From positions 3,720,001 to 3,784,000 of the forward strand of contig NC_048556.1 in NCBI RefSeq assembly GCF_902806685.2: DNA of 64,000 nucleotides, read 5' to 3'. The position numbers and the translations under genes are program-made. Of this stretch, positions 20,286 through 30,800 are shown one piece after another (the first letter of the stretch is position 1; each line of letters starts with the position of its first letter). This stretch comes from Maniola hyperantus (taxonomy: Eukaryota > Arthropoda > Insecta > Lepidoptera > Nymphalidae). Below the pieces are notes generated by a model. That model saw only the letters and a list, made by a program, of their open reading frames with translations, made no database searches and was not told the DNA's origin.

Positions 20286-20341
20286 AAAACTCAATAGAGT
20301 TTTTAGTTTTATGAAAACTCAATAGAGTTTTTAGTTTTATG
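20286..20341 (+). repeat. Exact 28-bp tandem duplication, each a hairpin
   Basis: Two identical adjacent 28-bp units, each starting AAAACTCAATAGAGTTTTTA, so each can fold with 7-bp arms (AAAACTC/GAGTTTT). It lies just after the weak candidate exon. Confidence 0.9.
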
Positions 20342-20344
20342 GCT

Positions 20345-21230
20345 CGTAGATGCACCATGGTTGGTAAAATGAACTTCTCCAACGACGCAAATTGAAAGCG
20401 TTTGAAGCGTTTGATGCTGAACATAGAATTCGTAGTTTAAAAATCTTCCAGCTTAGGGAGCCTTCCAAATCCTGAGCGTAGGGAGGACTTTAAAGACGAG
20501 CACAAACAATTTTGCAGCCTTGCGAAATACACAACTTTTATTCCACTACAGCGAGGAAAACAAATCAAAATTATACAAACTGAATACAAGAAAATTTTGA
20601 AAAAGTTTTTTTTTGGGTGCGTTCTGAATTCAAATTCATTATCAATTGAATTTCATTATGTAAGTATGTTTAGGTGGTATTTTAAAAAAAGTTAGGTAGA
20701 TGCGCCATTCATAGACCATAGTTCGTCACGTTCGAATTTCAAATGACTTTTCCACGTGTCAAAAATCCATTTTAAACCTAGCGATTAAAATAGGCTTTTC
20801 TGCTCAGATTTCGATCGACAAATTAGCATTTCCGAGCTAGTGAGGTGAAAAAGAATTTATCTGACTAAGTGTAGAAACTGTTGTCATCAATGAGAGTGAA
20901 ACCGTATGGAACGAAAACACTTCTTTCTCCTCTCGTTGTCCTAACGACAGACATTTACAACGTAATGACAAATATTGCGACACTGTATGTTACACATGGC
21001 AACACCACATTAAACTACACAAGTCACAAATCCCTTACTAGCATTAACTTAACGGCGATAATCGACTAACTAGGATGTTTGTTTGGTCCACTGTACATGT
21101 AAAACTGCTTTCGAGGAATCCGAAAACGAAATCACAATATGTAGCAATGGTGACCCACATTTTTGTGATGTCTTAATATTGCAATATTCTCTCCTCCTAA
21201 CTAAATCTCCAATCGAACTCCATCTAAATA
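20345..21230. other. No recognisable gene or repeat
   Basis: Short frames only, with no element ends found. The sequence composition is ordinary for the region. Confidence 0.35.
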
Positions 21231-21232
21231 AT

Positions 21233-21420
21233 AGGTGACTGACTGACTGATCTATCAACGCACAGCTCAAACTACTGGACGGATCGGGCTATTTGGCATG
21301 CAGATAGTTATTAAGTATGTGCTAAGAAAGGATTTTTGGAAATCCAACTCCTATGGGGGTAAAATAGGGGTTTGAAATTTTCGTAGTCCGTGCGGACGAA
21401 ATCGCGGTTATGAGCTAGTA
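21233..21420 (+). mobile_element. Helitron-like element, GACT family
   Basis: Starts AATAGGTGACTGACTGACTG, then the ATCTATCAACGCACAGCTCA and CTACTGGACGGATCGGGCT blocks, and ends GTGCGGACGAAATCGCGGTT...GAGCTAGTA with CTAG intact. Confidence 0.7.
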
Positions 21421-21424
21421 TTTC

Positions 21425-21660
21425 ATAGAAGCGGTGATAAACTAGGGTTAACGTTAACGTTACGGGAGGTCTGGGGTTCAATCCCCGGCATACATAGGTG
21501 CGACAGGTCGAGATGGCAATCGGAGAGGGAGCGCCCCGCACAACCACACAGCCCCCGCGCTAACCCGGTGGACGAGGGTGACGTGCGGGTGTGTGGGGCT
21601 GGCCTGCCAATCCGCACATGGCCAGCGTGGTGGACTATGGCTAAGCCCTTCTCATTTTGT
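21425..21660 (+). mobile_element. SINE family A interrupted by a GC-rich MITE
   Basis: 21427-21495 is a diverged SINE head with B box GGTTCAATCCCCGGC. 21500-21600 is half of the GACAGGTCGAGATGGC MITE. 21601-21655 (CTGCCAATCCGCACATGGCC, GCCCTTCTCATTTTG) is SINE body. The order fits a MITE landing inside the SINE, with later loss of sequence. Confidence 0.6.
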
Positions 21661-22440
21661 TATAGATTCTCATCATACTATTTAGATTTTGTACTTTGTT
21701 TAAATTAATTGAAAAGACATTTCCAATTTCATTTTTTGTCGTCGATTTTGCAATTTCACGATTCAAAGATTGATGCGACTTGACGTAGGTAAATGATGAA
21801 AACCCGGATCTATTTCAAAACGCCTTTGTAGTTTTTCAGCCAATTATTATGAAATGCTCAAGCCTACTTACAAGGTGTAAGACTATTGTGCTCAAACTCG
21901 ACCAGTTCCGTCAAATGCGTGCAAAAAGCGTCACTTTAAACGAAGTGATGTCTCGACAAGGCAATGTTCGGAATCTGCGCGGCTCAAAAACAAGGAATGC
22001 AACAATGGCTGGATACTATCGGATTCGGTATTTGTTTTCGTTCGATCAATTTCGGGCAGTTGCGGAATTAGATCGAACCTGCACTTTATCTTGTCAATTT
22101 CTCGGTTATGACTGCGATTGGTGCGTTCGAAATTAGAACTTATTCTTTGTGGTTTTTATGAATCATCAATGATCGCGATTGGAACGCTGTGATTTGATTT
22201 TGTATTCCGAATTCTTATAAATAATGATTAATATCTATGATTATATTATTTTAATTATATAATATTTTGTTTCATGGCTGTGATTTGATTTTTATGAATG
22301 ATCGATGATTACGATTGGAACGATCTTTTTCATCCTGAATATTATTACCTAATGATTCATATCTACGATTATGAGTTATGACATTGTGTTTACCGTGTCT
22401 ACTTTTAGATTAGGGTGATGGTTACCAAATTTGTCGTGAC
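21661..22440. other. No clear gene; diverged repeats of unknown type
   Basis: 22140-22200 and 22270-22335 share ATGATTACGATTGGAACG-like and TGTGATTTGATTTT words, suggesting an old local duplication. A 95-residue frame at 21849-22136 has no recognised domain and no splice context. Confidence 0.4.
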
Positions 22441-22448
22441 CCGCCAGA

Positions 22449-22792
22449 CCATTTGTTTTCATCATCATCATCATCATGATCAACCCATCACCGGCTCACT
22501 ACAGAGCGCGGGTCTCCTCTCAGAGTGAGAAGGGTTTTGGCCATAGTCTACCACGCTGGCCATGTGCGGATTGGTAGACTTCTCACACTTTTGAACATTA
22601 TGGAGAACTCTCAGGCATGCAGGTTTCCTCATGATGTTTTCCTTCACCGTTAAAGCAAGTGATACTTAATTAATTAAAAAGCACATAACTCCGAAAAGTT
22701 AGAGGTGCGTGCCCGGGATCGAACCCCCGACCTCCGATTAGAAGGCGGACGTCCTAACCACTAGGCTATCACAGCTTTTTGCCATTTATTTT
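22449..22792 (-). mobile_element. Full SINE family A with 11-bp target duplication
   Basis: The SINE spans about 22460-22775, from a (TCA)n tail to the inverse of GTGATAGCCTAGTGGTTAGG. The flanks CCATTTGTTTT (22449-22459) and CCATTTATTTT (22782-22792) match at 10 of 11 positions, consistent with LINE-mediated insertion. The Pol III A and B boxes are well kept. Confidence 0.85.
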
Positions 22793-22794
22793 AT

Positions 22795-23450
22795 GCCTGT
22801 TATATATTATGATTTCATGGTTATTTTCATATCAGTTTCATTGATCAATCACTGAAGAAGTTTAGAATGCTTTTACTTTACTGATAGCTTTTGTTTTAGA
22901 TAAAGAAGGAGGAATTGAGGCCTAATATGAAGGAGCTCTGACTCTACGTAACATTGCGGTATACCGAAGTCCAAAACACTAAATCGCTTGGTAAAACAAA
23001 ACAGGCGAATGCATTTAAAAGTAGTTACCATATTTCCAAGTATTATTATGGGCACTTAAAATCGATACCTAGAAACCAATCAATTCCTCAATGACATCGA
23101 AACATACCCCTTATTACTATTTTTTATTCGATAATAGGCTGTCTTGGTCGGTTATACTACCATTATCTTCTTGCACTCACATTATTTCTTATTGTTTTTG
23201 TGATAAAGTTTATTTTAGCGCAGTTTTATGGTATTAAAAGTTTGTTAATCGAACGGCTAAAGATATTTTATCCGGCAATTATAATTCGAATAATTGTACC
23301 CGTTATGGTGACAATTTTTTAGTGAATTTCTGATTTCTACTAGCTTTGGTTAGTGTTTATGCAATTGTTAATTTTGAAAAGTGAAGACAAATTCGTACGC
23401 GTGTGTGTGACACAATAATATGTCCTACACGTAGCAGCACATACTAGGTA
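22795..23450. other. No recognisable gene or repeat
   Basis: AT-rich, only short frames. Confidence 0.35.
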
Positions 23451-23455
23451 TAGTA

Positions 23456-23510
23456 CGCGACAGTTCGAGATGGCAATCGAGGTGGTAAATGCCCCGATTG
23501 CGATTCGAGT
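23456..23510. mobile_element. GC-rich MITE, terminal fragment
   Basis: GTACGCGACAGTTCGAGATG and GGCAATCGAGG correspond to one end of the GACAGGTCGAGATGGC family. The rest is missing. Confidence 0.5.
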
Positions 23511-23629
23511 CCGATCATTCGCAACACCATAGGAACCACCGTTGCGTTGCTGGCCTTTCAGGAATTTGTTGGTCCGCCCCTTGAATAACCCCATGTTGTA
23601 ATCTAATGGGAGTTGATTGCTCAGTCAGA

Positions 23630-23764
23630 AAGAATGACATTTCGGCTTTGTAGACCGTCATACCTATAATATGACGTTCTGTCGGTCTCAACGACGAGAC
23701 AATGCTCTACAAATCCGCTATCTCCTTCTAAAGGTCGATGTACATTTTTCTTCCGCGTACTGTA
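23630..23764. mobile_element. MITE of the ACAGTACGCGGC family, left end missing
   Basis: AGAATGACATTTCGGCTTTG through CTTCTAAAGGTCGATGTACA to TCCGCGTACTGTA. The left terminal repeat is lost. Confidence 0.7.
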
Positions 23765-24269
23765 TTCAATTGTTTAATTGTGTCGAAATTATTTAACTTA
23801 TGTCTTTTATAAGTAGTATTTTTTTACCTACCCGTCTAAAAATAACCTCGATGTTATTGTACACAATCAACTCATAATAAGCGTGTCCTGAGAAATTAAT
23901 GTAATTATTATCCTTCTTGGATCGAGCAAGATCAATCGTTGAATGACAGAGTCAGGCGATTTCGACAAAGGAGTGAAAGGGACGGCCCTATAACTATAAA
24001 CGTGTTATTACGGGCGGCAATTTGATGCGTTTAAGAAAATTTCGCGCAACGCATCTTGCGTGCAATTTTTTTTTGTGTTTGGTTTGATCACATAAAATAG
24101 ATATTTTCTCATACATATTTTTTTTATTAATGTAGGTAGTTAATAACTTTTTGATTAATATAATATTATATTAAGTATGTACCTATAAGTTTATAATAAT
24201 TAATTTTTTTTAAAGAAAAGGTTAGAAAAGATGCAATGTAGCAGTTCTTTTTTTTTCTCGGCAATTTCT

Positions 24270-24577
24270 CCTTGTTAGGGCTCCGTAGGTACCCGAAGGG
24301 TGCCAACGAAATCATATTACCAAGCCTCCGCCGTCCTTCCGTCTGTGCGTCTGTGTCTATCAGCGAGCTGTATCTCATGAACCATAATAGGTAGAGAGTT
24401 GCAATTTTTACAGAGGGTAGGGTAGAGGGTCTATTGCCACTATAGCAACAATTACGTGATAAAAATTTCAAAATCACCGCCATGTAAATTAAATATAATC
24501 AAAAAGGACCTACATAATCTTGTACGTATAAATTGTACGCAACCCTTCCTGTGCGAGTCCGATTCGCACTTGTCAGG
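24270..24577 (+). mobile_element. Variant element, GGCTCCGTAGGTACCCG
   Basis: It starts TTAGGGCTCCGTAGGTACCC, has AAGCCTCCGCCGTCC and a CTGT-rich tract, TATCTCATGAACCATAATAG, and ends CGAGTCCGATTCGCACTTGT. The same variant is at 43435-43700; both share ends with the 'GGTTCCGTACC' family. Confidence 0.7.
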
Positions 24578-24969
24578 TTTTTATATTGTTATTGTATACA
24601 GCTACGTTATAAACTGAGATACTTAATTATTATATGAAAATAAATTGTTTCTAAAAACCTAAAAAACAAATTGGTTCTTTACTCGATAAGTATTAGATTC
24701 ATTTTTTTTTCATTATGTATCATTTCGAAGTCGTGATCTATCTTACTTGGTTATCGAGAACCTTAATAATTTAACCGTAAGTTAATTTCCTGTAACTTAT
24801 TATGAAAATTATAGTCTTATTATTGATTTATTCGCTCACAACATCTGTCCAATAATTGAACGTAGGTAGGTACCTAATATGAAATTACTGTATAAAGTCA
24901 TTATTTGCAATATTATAAAAATACCGTTATTTTTTATAGATACTCACAAAAATATTTGTCTTTATTTAC

Positions 24970-25035
24970 TTATTTTTCCCCATGACTTTGTCCGCGAGGT
25001 CATTTTTTAAAAAACCCGTTAGAATTTAGTAAAAT
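24970..25035 (-). mobile_element. Helitron-like terminal fragment
   Basis: CCATGACTTTGTCCGCGAGG followed by TTTTTAAAAAACCCGTTAG is the diverged reverse of the hairpin end and adjacent body. Confidence 0.4.
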
Positions 25036-25079
25036 CCTTCCTTATTGCTATTCCCCCTAGCGTGCCTATTCATGGAATA

Positions 25080-25319
25080 TCGAAATATATAAAAGGAAAA
25101 GGTGACTGACTGACTGACTGACTGACTGATCTATCAACGCACAGCTCAAACTACTGGACGGATCGAGCTGAAATTTGGCATGCAGATAGCTATTATGACG
25201 TCGGCATCCGCTTAGATAGAATTTTTGAATAATAAAAATTAAAATATTTTTTTTGAATTTTGAATAGGGGTTTAAAATTTTGTGTAGTCCACGCGGACGA
25301 AGTCGCGAGCGTAAGCTAG
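25080..25319 (+). mobile_element. Helitron-like element, GACT family, complete
   Basis: It opens TATATAAAAGGAAAAGGTGA, has five to six GACT units, the full body and an intact hairpin end (CGCGGACGAAGTCGCGAGCG) with CTAG at 25316-25319 before T. This is a good reference copy for the family. Confidence 0.75.
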
Positions 25320-25436
25320 TTACCTCTAAATGTCTAGGGTTCCCGGGTAGGGTGTTGTCTGTCAGTTTTTTACAGAAATAATTAAATAGTAAACAATCGT
25401 ATCAATAAATAATTAATTTGTCGATAAGTTTTTTTA

Positions 25437-25720
25437 TTTATTTATTCAGATACAAGTTAGCGCTTGACTGCAATCTCACCTGGTGGTAAGTGATGATGCA
25501 GTCTAAGATGATAGCGGGCTAACCTGGAAGGGGTATGGCAGTTTTTATTAAACCCATACCCCTTTGGTTTCTACACGGCATCGTACCGTGCCGAAGCCTC
25601 CCACCAGACCAGACCAGAAATTTAGAAATGATAAAATTCCAAACCCCTGCCAGGAATCGAACCCGGGACCTCCCACTATTAAGACCACAGCGCTCACCAC
25701 TGCGCCAGGGAGGTCGTCGT
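25437..25720 (-). mobile_element. SINE family C, near full length
   Basis: On the minus strand the head reads CCTCCCTGGCGCAGTGGTGA (A box) and GGTTCGATTCCTGGCAGG (B box), followed by the body and TTGTATCTGAATAAATAAAT at the 3' end. Part of the middle (the TTACCACCCTACCGGC block) is deleted compared with 6283-6525. Confidence 0.8.
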
Positions 25721-26043
25721 AAGTTACGTAACAACGTTGCTATAATACTATAGGTAAGTATATACTTATATAATTTTTTCCTACTTATATTATAGCTAGA
25801 TACTAGATCAAAGCGGCGAACTAATATAAATTCAATAGCACTCTTATCATATCAATCGCCTACTGACAATACAGACAGGACAAACTAATTTTATATGTAC
25901 AAAAAATTGACGAACTGGTTTATGCAATCGTTTACTGTCAATGCGAAATATCTATTTCTATACACTTATCTACATTGCATTTTTATTCAAAGCTTTGTAA
26001 TTACAATTGATTAAGTATTATGACATATTTATCCATATCCATC

Positions 26044-26321
26044 CATACTTCCATACTTAATATCATAAATGCGAAAGTGTGTCTGTCTGTCTGTCTGCTA
26101 GCTTTTCACGGCTCAACCGTTCAATCGATTTTGACGAAATTTTGTACAGAGATAGCTTGCATCCCGGGGAAGGACACTTTTTATACCGGAAAGGAGGGAA
26201 GGACACTTTTTATACCGGAAAGGAGGGAAGGCTACTTTTTATCCTGGAAAATTGAAGAGTTCCCACAGGATTTTTAAAAACCTAAATCCACGCGGACGAA
26301 GTCGCGGGCATCATCTAGTTG
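26044..26321 (+). mobile_element. Helitron-like element, GTCT family, with internal triplication
   Basis: It starts TCCATACTTAATATCATAAA and ends with the hairpin CGCGGACGAAGTCGCGGGCA and CTAG before T. 26171-26257 holds three copies of a 29-bp unit (AGGACACTTTTTATACCGGA...); the last is diverged. An 85-residue open frame reflects these in-register repeats and is not a gene. Confidence 0.75.
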
Positions 26322-26603
26322 ATTAAATAAGTAATAAACCCAAATTTAAAGTCTTCAATACCAAAACGTGGTTACCATTAATCAAAGGCCAATAAAACGT
26401 CACGACAGCACTAATAGAATATTAAGGCTACGCGTTATGGACTGGAACGCGGTAATGGAAAAATAATTTAGCTTGATTTATAGCTCACTCAAGCCCTTTG
26501 CAAATTGCTTCGAGTTTTGGACGTTTAAGTTAAACACTGGCTGCGCGTACGCACCACGGTGGTAAATGGTAATTTTTAAATCAGTACCTACCTACGTTGT
26601 ATG

Positions 26604-26808
26604 AATAAGTCCCGCCTTGGACGATCTAACCTAGATCGTCCAAGAGTCCCGCAAATTGCTAATGCGCGTGGCCGCCATTTTCAGGACGTCAGGACTAGAC
26701 TGAAGTTTCGAGCTGATGGTATATTTTTATTTCGGTTGTGGTCAGAATGCAGTCATTTCGATGTAAATGAGACTTGGTTCCAGCGCAATAGCAATTTGCG
26801 GGACTTAT
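26604..26808. mobile_element. MITE of the AAGTCCCGCAAATTGCT family with insertion in its terminus
   Basis: The inverted ends are AAGTCCCGC...AATTGCTAATGCGCG and its inverse CGCAATAGCAATTTGCGGGA. The left terminus is split by a 29-bp hairpin (26616-26644) flanked by AGTCCCGC on both sides. The interior matches 13223-13374 in reverse. Confidence 0.8.
26616..26644. mobile_element. 29-bp perfect hairpin insertion with 8-bp target duplication
   Basis: CTTGGACGATCTA and its exact inverse surround a 3-base loop. AGTCCCGC precedes (26608-26615) and follows (26645-26652). An 8-bp duplication is the hAT hallmark, and the insert may be a minimal transposition or repair product. Confidence 0.7.
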
Positions 26809-27090
26809 ACCTAAAAATACTTATTTTTGTTTGACTTCGTACACTAATGGTATGTGCTTTTTAACGATGATAAGTTCATACTTGACTTTGATTTCACTTG
26901 AGTCGACCAAAAGCTACTTAAATAAATACACGTGAAATACAAATTCTTTCTGTGTACCTACTCTACTTTAGATAAATTTTATAAGTAGGTAAGTATTAGG
27001 TAGGTATGTTATAGCAAGTGCTTCTAATACCTTCTAAGTGATATCTGGTCCCTGCCTATGCTAACCTGGCTGGATAATATTATGACGACC

Positions 27091-27580
27091 CCCGCGGCTA
27101 GGGTTGCCAGGTATTAAAAACGGAAAAGCAGGACAGACCAGCCAGTAAGGCCGGACATTTGGGTAAAAAGGCCGGACAACCTTAATATTTCTGACATTCC
27201 GAACCAGTGGTAAATTAAAACTACCCGACGATTCGAAAGCGCATGTAAAAAGTCTACTTGAATAAAAACATATTCTATTCTATTCTATTTTAATACCTAA
27301 AAAACACGTTTTTTTCACAACAAATAAAAAGAGGGCTTTTTGATCATTTACTATAAAATCGTCTTAAATTCTAATGAAAGAACAATAAAATTCAATGAAC
27401 CAGTCCTATTTTAATTATCATTCTTTCCTTACTGTTGTTGAAAAATGTAAAGAGTGGTAAAATTTAAAAAGCCTAACAAAAGCCGGACAGGCCGGACACC
27501 GCCTAATTTGGCCGCACAGGCAATCAAAAAGCTTGACTGTGTCCGGCTTTATCCGGACGCCTGGCAACGCTACCCGCGGC
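27091..27580. mobile_element. hAT-type element with 8-bp target duplication
   Basis: The element (27099-27572) begins TAGGGTTGCCAGGT and ends ACGCCTGGCAACGCTA, imperfect inverted repeats. CCCGCGGC flanks it at 27091-27098 and 27573-27580. The interior has repeated GGCCGGACA words. It sits in the hairpin end of a minus-strand Helitron-like copy that resumes CTTTGTCCGCGTG at 27581. Confidence 0.8.
27203..27292 (+). mobile_element. Retroposon 3' end with (ATTCT)n tail, inside the hAT-type element
   Basis: GAACCAGTGGTAAATTAAAA, ACGATTCGAAAGCGC, TCTACTTGAATAAAAACAT and a TATTCTATTCTATTCTATT tail. Same family as 12622-12768. Confidence 0.65.
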
Positions 27581-27660
27581 TTTGTCCGCGTGCGGTGTGA
27601 ATTTTGGGTTTTTAAAAGTCTCGTGGAAACTTTGATTTTCCGGGATAAAAGTAGCCTAAG
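27581..27660 (-). mobile_element. Helitron-like fragment split by the hAT-type element
   Basis: CCGCGTGCGGTGTGAATTTT, GTCTCGTGGAAACTTTGATT and TTTCCGGGATAAAAGTAGCC are the body of the GTCT/GTTTG Helitron-like families in reverse. Confidence 0.6.
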
Positions 27661-28161
27661 TGATGATCACTGAAATCTAGCGAAACCTAGCGAAGGCTTC
27701 ATTTTGTCATACTGAACCGGATATAGTAAAGAGTAGGTAGGTATATCCAGTAAGAGCAAAAAGTAGGTTACCTATCTTAATTGATTGATCTAAGACGATG
27801 CTATTTGCATTTACTGCGAGGGAATGAGTAATTAAGGTACACATACCTATTTACGAACAGGTTACCTACATTAATATGCGCTTTATATAAGTCTTCTGTC
27901 CTTTACCTTAAAGTTTACAGTTGATTGAATAGTATCTGTTAAATACTTGCACGCATATATTTATTGTTTACTTTTTGCAGTGAAGTGAGGTGCACTTTTC
28001 TCGAAGTGAAAATACGATATGTGTCATATCACAGATATACCAGATATGCAACTAGCGTGGCCCCCTCAGTCCCTCTCGCTCAAGCAGAGGTACTTACTTG
28101 TGAAATGTTATTCCGTCTATTTTACGTTCGCTTCAGCTATTGTAGCCTAGTATACTGCAAC

Positions 28162-28307
28162 CAGTGGCGTGCAGGTCATAGAGGCATAAATGCACTGCTT
28201 ACCCCAGTTGTAATAGCTCAATGCATATTTTTCATTATGACCTGCATGTTAACAGGTTCCTACCTAACTAATGCCTACCCTGGCTTCGAACACTGTACAC
28301 GCCACTG
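28162..28307. mobile_element. 146-bp hAT MITE with perfect 8-bp target duplication
   Basis: Ends CAGTGGCGTGCAGGTC / GTACACGCCACTG. The flanking ACTGCAAC occurs exactly at 28154-28161 and 28308-28315. CAGTGGCGT-type termini with 8-bp duplications are typical of hAT elements. The copy is small and non-coding; overlapping open frames are chance. Confidence 0.9.
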
Positions 28308-28732
28308 ACTGCAACCCACCATTGCACAATAACTTCAAAAACAAAAATCTACAATACGAATCAATTATTTATTTACAATACTTGAGTCAACATAACCTCA
28401 CTTCACGTTGTTTGCCAAAATCTCACGTACAAATACATTTTGGCAAACAAAAAAATGTGGCCACGGTGATAAGGACAAAACATAATCATTTTATCAGAGC
28501 TTAAATGCATTTAGCTATCTCGCTCTAACAGTAAGTGTCACAATAGGGCTACTTCTAAAGGTATTTATTCTGAGTGTCATTATAATAATATGTCTGCTTG
28601 TTGTTTTGACACAACCTTTTATTGTTTGCGCTTCCTTGTACTAAACAAGGAAAAGGTCGTCGGACGTTTTCAAGTTCTTTGTACTAAAAATTTAAATAAA
28701 ATACTTAATTCATAAAATAATCAACTGACTAC

Positions 28733-28907
28733 ACAGTAGCCGGCAAAAAATATTGTACATCGACCTTTAGAATGAGATTTCGGCTTTGTAGAGCATTGTC
28801 TCTGTCACTCATACCTATGTGACATTTTATCGGTCTCAACGATAGAGACAACGCTTTACGAAACCGCTTCTAAAGGTCGACGTACAATATTTTCTGCTAC
28901 GTACTGT
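28733..28907. mobile_element. MITE of the ACAGTACGCGGC family
   Basis: Ends ACAGTAGCCGGCAAAAAATA and TTTCTGCTACGTACTGT, inner arms ACATCGACCTTTAGAATGAG and inverse TTCTAAAGGTCGACGTAC. Complete but diverged. Confidence 0.75.
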
Positions 28908-28989
28908 ACCTATAAAAAAATTTGTCATGCCTGACTGACTGATACCTATATAAAGGCACAGCCTAAACCACTGGGTTAGAAACTTGAAG

Positions 28990-29590
28990 TAACAGATTTT
29001 GATTGTAAGTAAGTTTTTGTGACGTTAGTGCCCACGAAAGATACACAAAAGAATTTTTGTTTTTGGACCCAAATTTTAATTTTAATTTATTTATTGGCAT
29101 CCAAAACAGATTACAATAATAATTATAACCTAATTCCATACTAGAAAGTTTCGTCCTTATTATAATCCTAAATGGTTGCACAGCATAACCAGAGTTTAAA
29201 AAAGCACGCTAATTATAAATAACATTAAAAATAAATAATAGCCTTATAATTAATTATGTAAGTAGAAATTTGTTACTGAATTAATTAAATTATTTTTCTA
29301 AAGAAGATTGGAAATCTGTGATCAAAAATATCTATATCCAGCTTAACAAATTCAATATAAGAGCGACACATTCTTATGACAGGATTGTAATATGAGGTAT
29401 TATTTTTATCGTTTTATTTATATATCGTTTTTCATAAATATAACTCGAAAGTATCGGACTCTCATACAAACCTTCATCCCCTATTGAACCTCCGTCGGGT
29501 TAGAATTTCTAAAAACTTTGAAATATATTATGGTTCTTCAAAGCTACAAAGATAACTTACATCCTGGAGAGACTGGCTACTTTTAAACCG
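28990..29590. other. No clear feature
   Basis: AT-rich sequence with a short GACT-family trace just upstream (28930-28980). No gene-like signal. Confidence 0.35.
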
Positions 29591-30316
29591 GAATATCTAA
29601 TTCTTGGATATTCCGGTGAACCCGTGAGATTTTTAAACAACTTAAATGCACGCGAATGAAGTCACGGGCTTCTTCTAGTATAGTGTATAGTTTAATGTAC
29701 CTATATAACGGGTACATGCCTACACCGATTAATTTTTGTTTTTATTTGTCGATATTTCAACCCAATTGCACGGGTCGTGGTCACAACGGGACCCGTGCAA
29801 TTGGGTTGAAATATCGACAAATAAAAACAAAAATTAATCGGTGTAGGTATGTACCCGTTATATACATTAAAATATGTCGTGAAACCACGAAAGAAGCTTA
29901 AAATCATTAGTGTATAATTGTCATGAAAAGAAAAACTATCTACTATGGTAACGTACCAGTATAGACCGGTATTTTTTAATTGGTTTTAAATATCGATAAT
30001 TTTAATTGTACCGGTGATTTGGGAGCGCACGTAGGGTATCTGGTACCGATCAAATGGAACCGGAACCGGAATATCCAACTCTTGGACACTCCGGTGATCC
30101 CGTGAGATTTTTAAACGACTTAAATCCACGCGAATGAAATCGCGGGCTTCATCTAGTATAGTGAATTATTGTCATGAAAAGAAAAATATGGTAACGTAGG
30201 TACCAGTACAGACCGGTATTTTTTTAGTTGATTTTAAATATCGATAATTTTAATTGTACCGGTGATTTGGGAGCGCACGTAGGGTATCTGGTACCGATCA
30301 AATGCCAGTTAATATT
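29591..30316 (+). repeat. Tandem duplication, one copy split by a palindromic insertion
   Basis: Unit 1 (about 29585-30060) and unit 2 (about 30063-30316) share GGAATATC...TTGGA...CTCCGGTGA, the Helitron-like hairpin end with TCTAGTATAGTG, TTGTCATGAAAAGAAAAA, and a 20+ bp stretch around TTGTACCGGTGATTTGGGAG. Only unit 1 contains the Penelope-tail palindrome near 29697-29900. Confidence 0.75.
29702..29864. mobile_element. Tail-to-tail inverted Penelope-like 3' ends
   Basis: Arms 29702-29775 and 29791-29864 are 74-bp inverse copies with one mismatch, around a 15-base loop. Each arm contains GTTGAAATATCGACAAATAA, the same sequence that follows the Penelope-like coding remnant at 39500-39530. 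Two open frames of near-identical protein sequence run on opposite strands only because of the symmetry. Confidence 0.7.
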
Positions 30317-30635
30317 ACATCGTAAACTTGAGCGTCACTTATTTGCATTTCCCGAGACCTGTGTTTATCAAAATCGCTGTGTTCCATCGAAAACACCCCA
30401 AAAAGATAGGTTTTTTTTTTGTTTATGAACAAAACACGTTTGACGCCCTCCCGTGGTGTTTGAAACTAAAGATTAATACTTACTTCTTTCTTTAAAGTCG
30501 TATTCCTCATTGCTGAGGGTCATGACCCCTTTACATTATTCACATAATGGTAGGAGTTCTCATTGGATAATAATGCGGTGGTTTCCCAGATTCTTCCGCA
30601 AACAACTATGTAACGAGACTTGTGAGTACGAGATT

Positions 30636-30800
30636 GCAGTCAAGCCCCTTGACTGCAATCTCACCCGGTGGTAAGTGATGATGCAGTCTAAGATGGAAGC
30701 GAGCTAACCAGGAAGGGGTACCTATGGCAGTTTTTATTCAACCCATGCCCCCTTTGGTAACACGGCATCGTTCTGGAATGCTAAATCACTTGGCATCACA
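30636..30800 (-). mobile_element. SINE family C, 3' half
   Basis: GACTGCAATCTCACCCGGTG, GATGCAGTCTAAGATGGAAG, GGCAGTTTTTATTCAACCCA and ACGGCATCGTTCTGGAATGC are the family in reverse. The tRNA-like head is absent. Confidence 0.7.

Noticed and set aside
21849..22136. 95-residue frame with several Cys near the end
   Set aside because: No domain match that I recognise; composition is that of the background.
29656..29907. Two opposite-strand frames with nearly identical proteins
   Set aside because: Caused by the Penelope-tail palindrome; the sequence is an untranslated region in the family.
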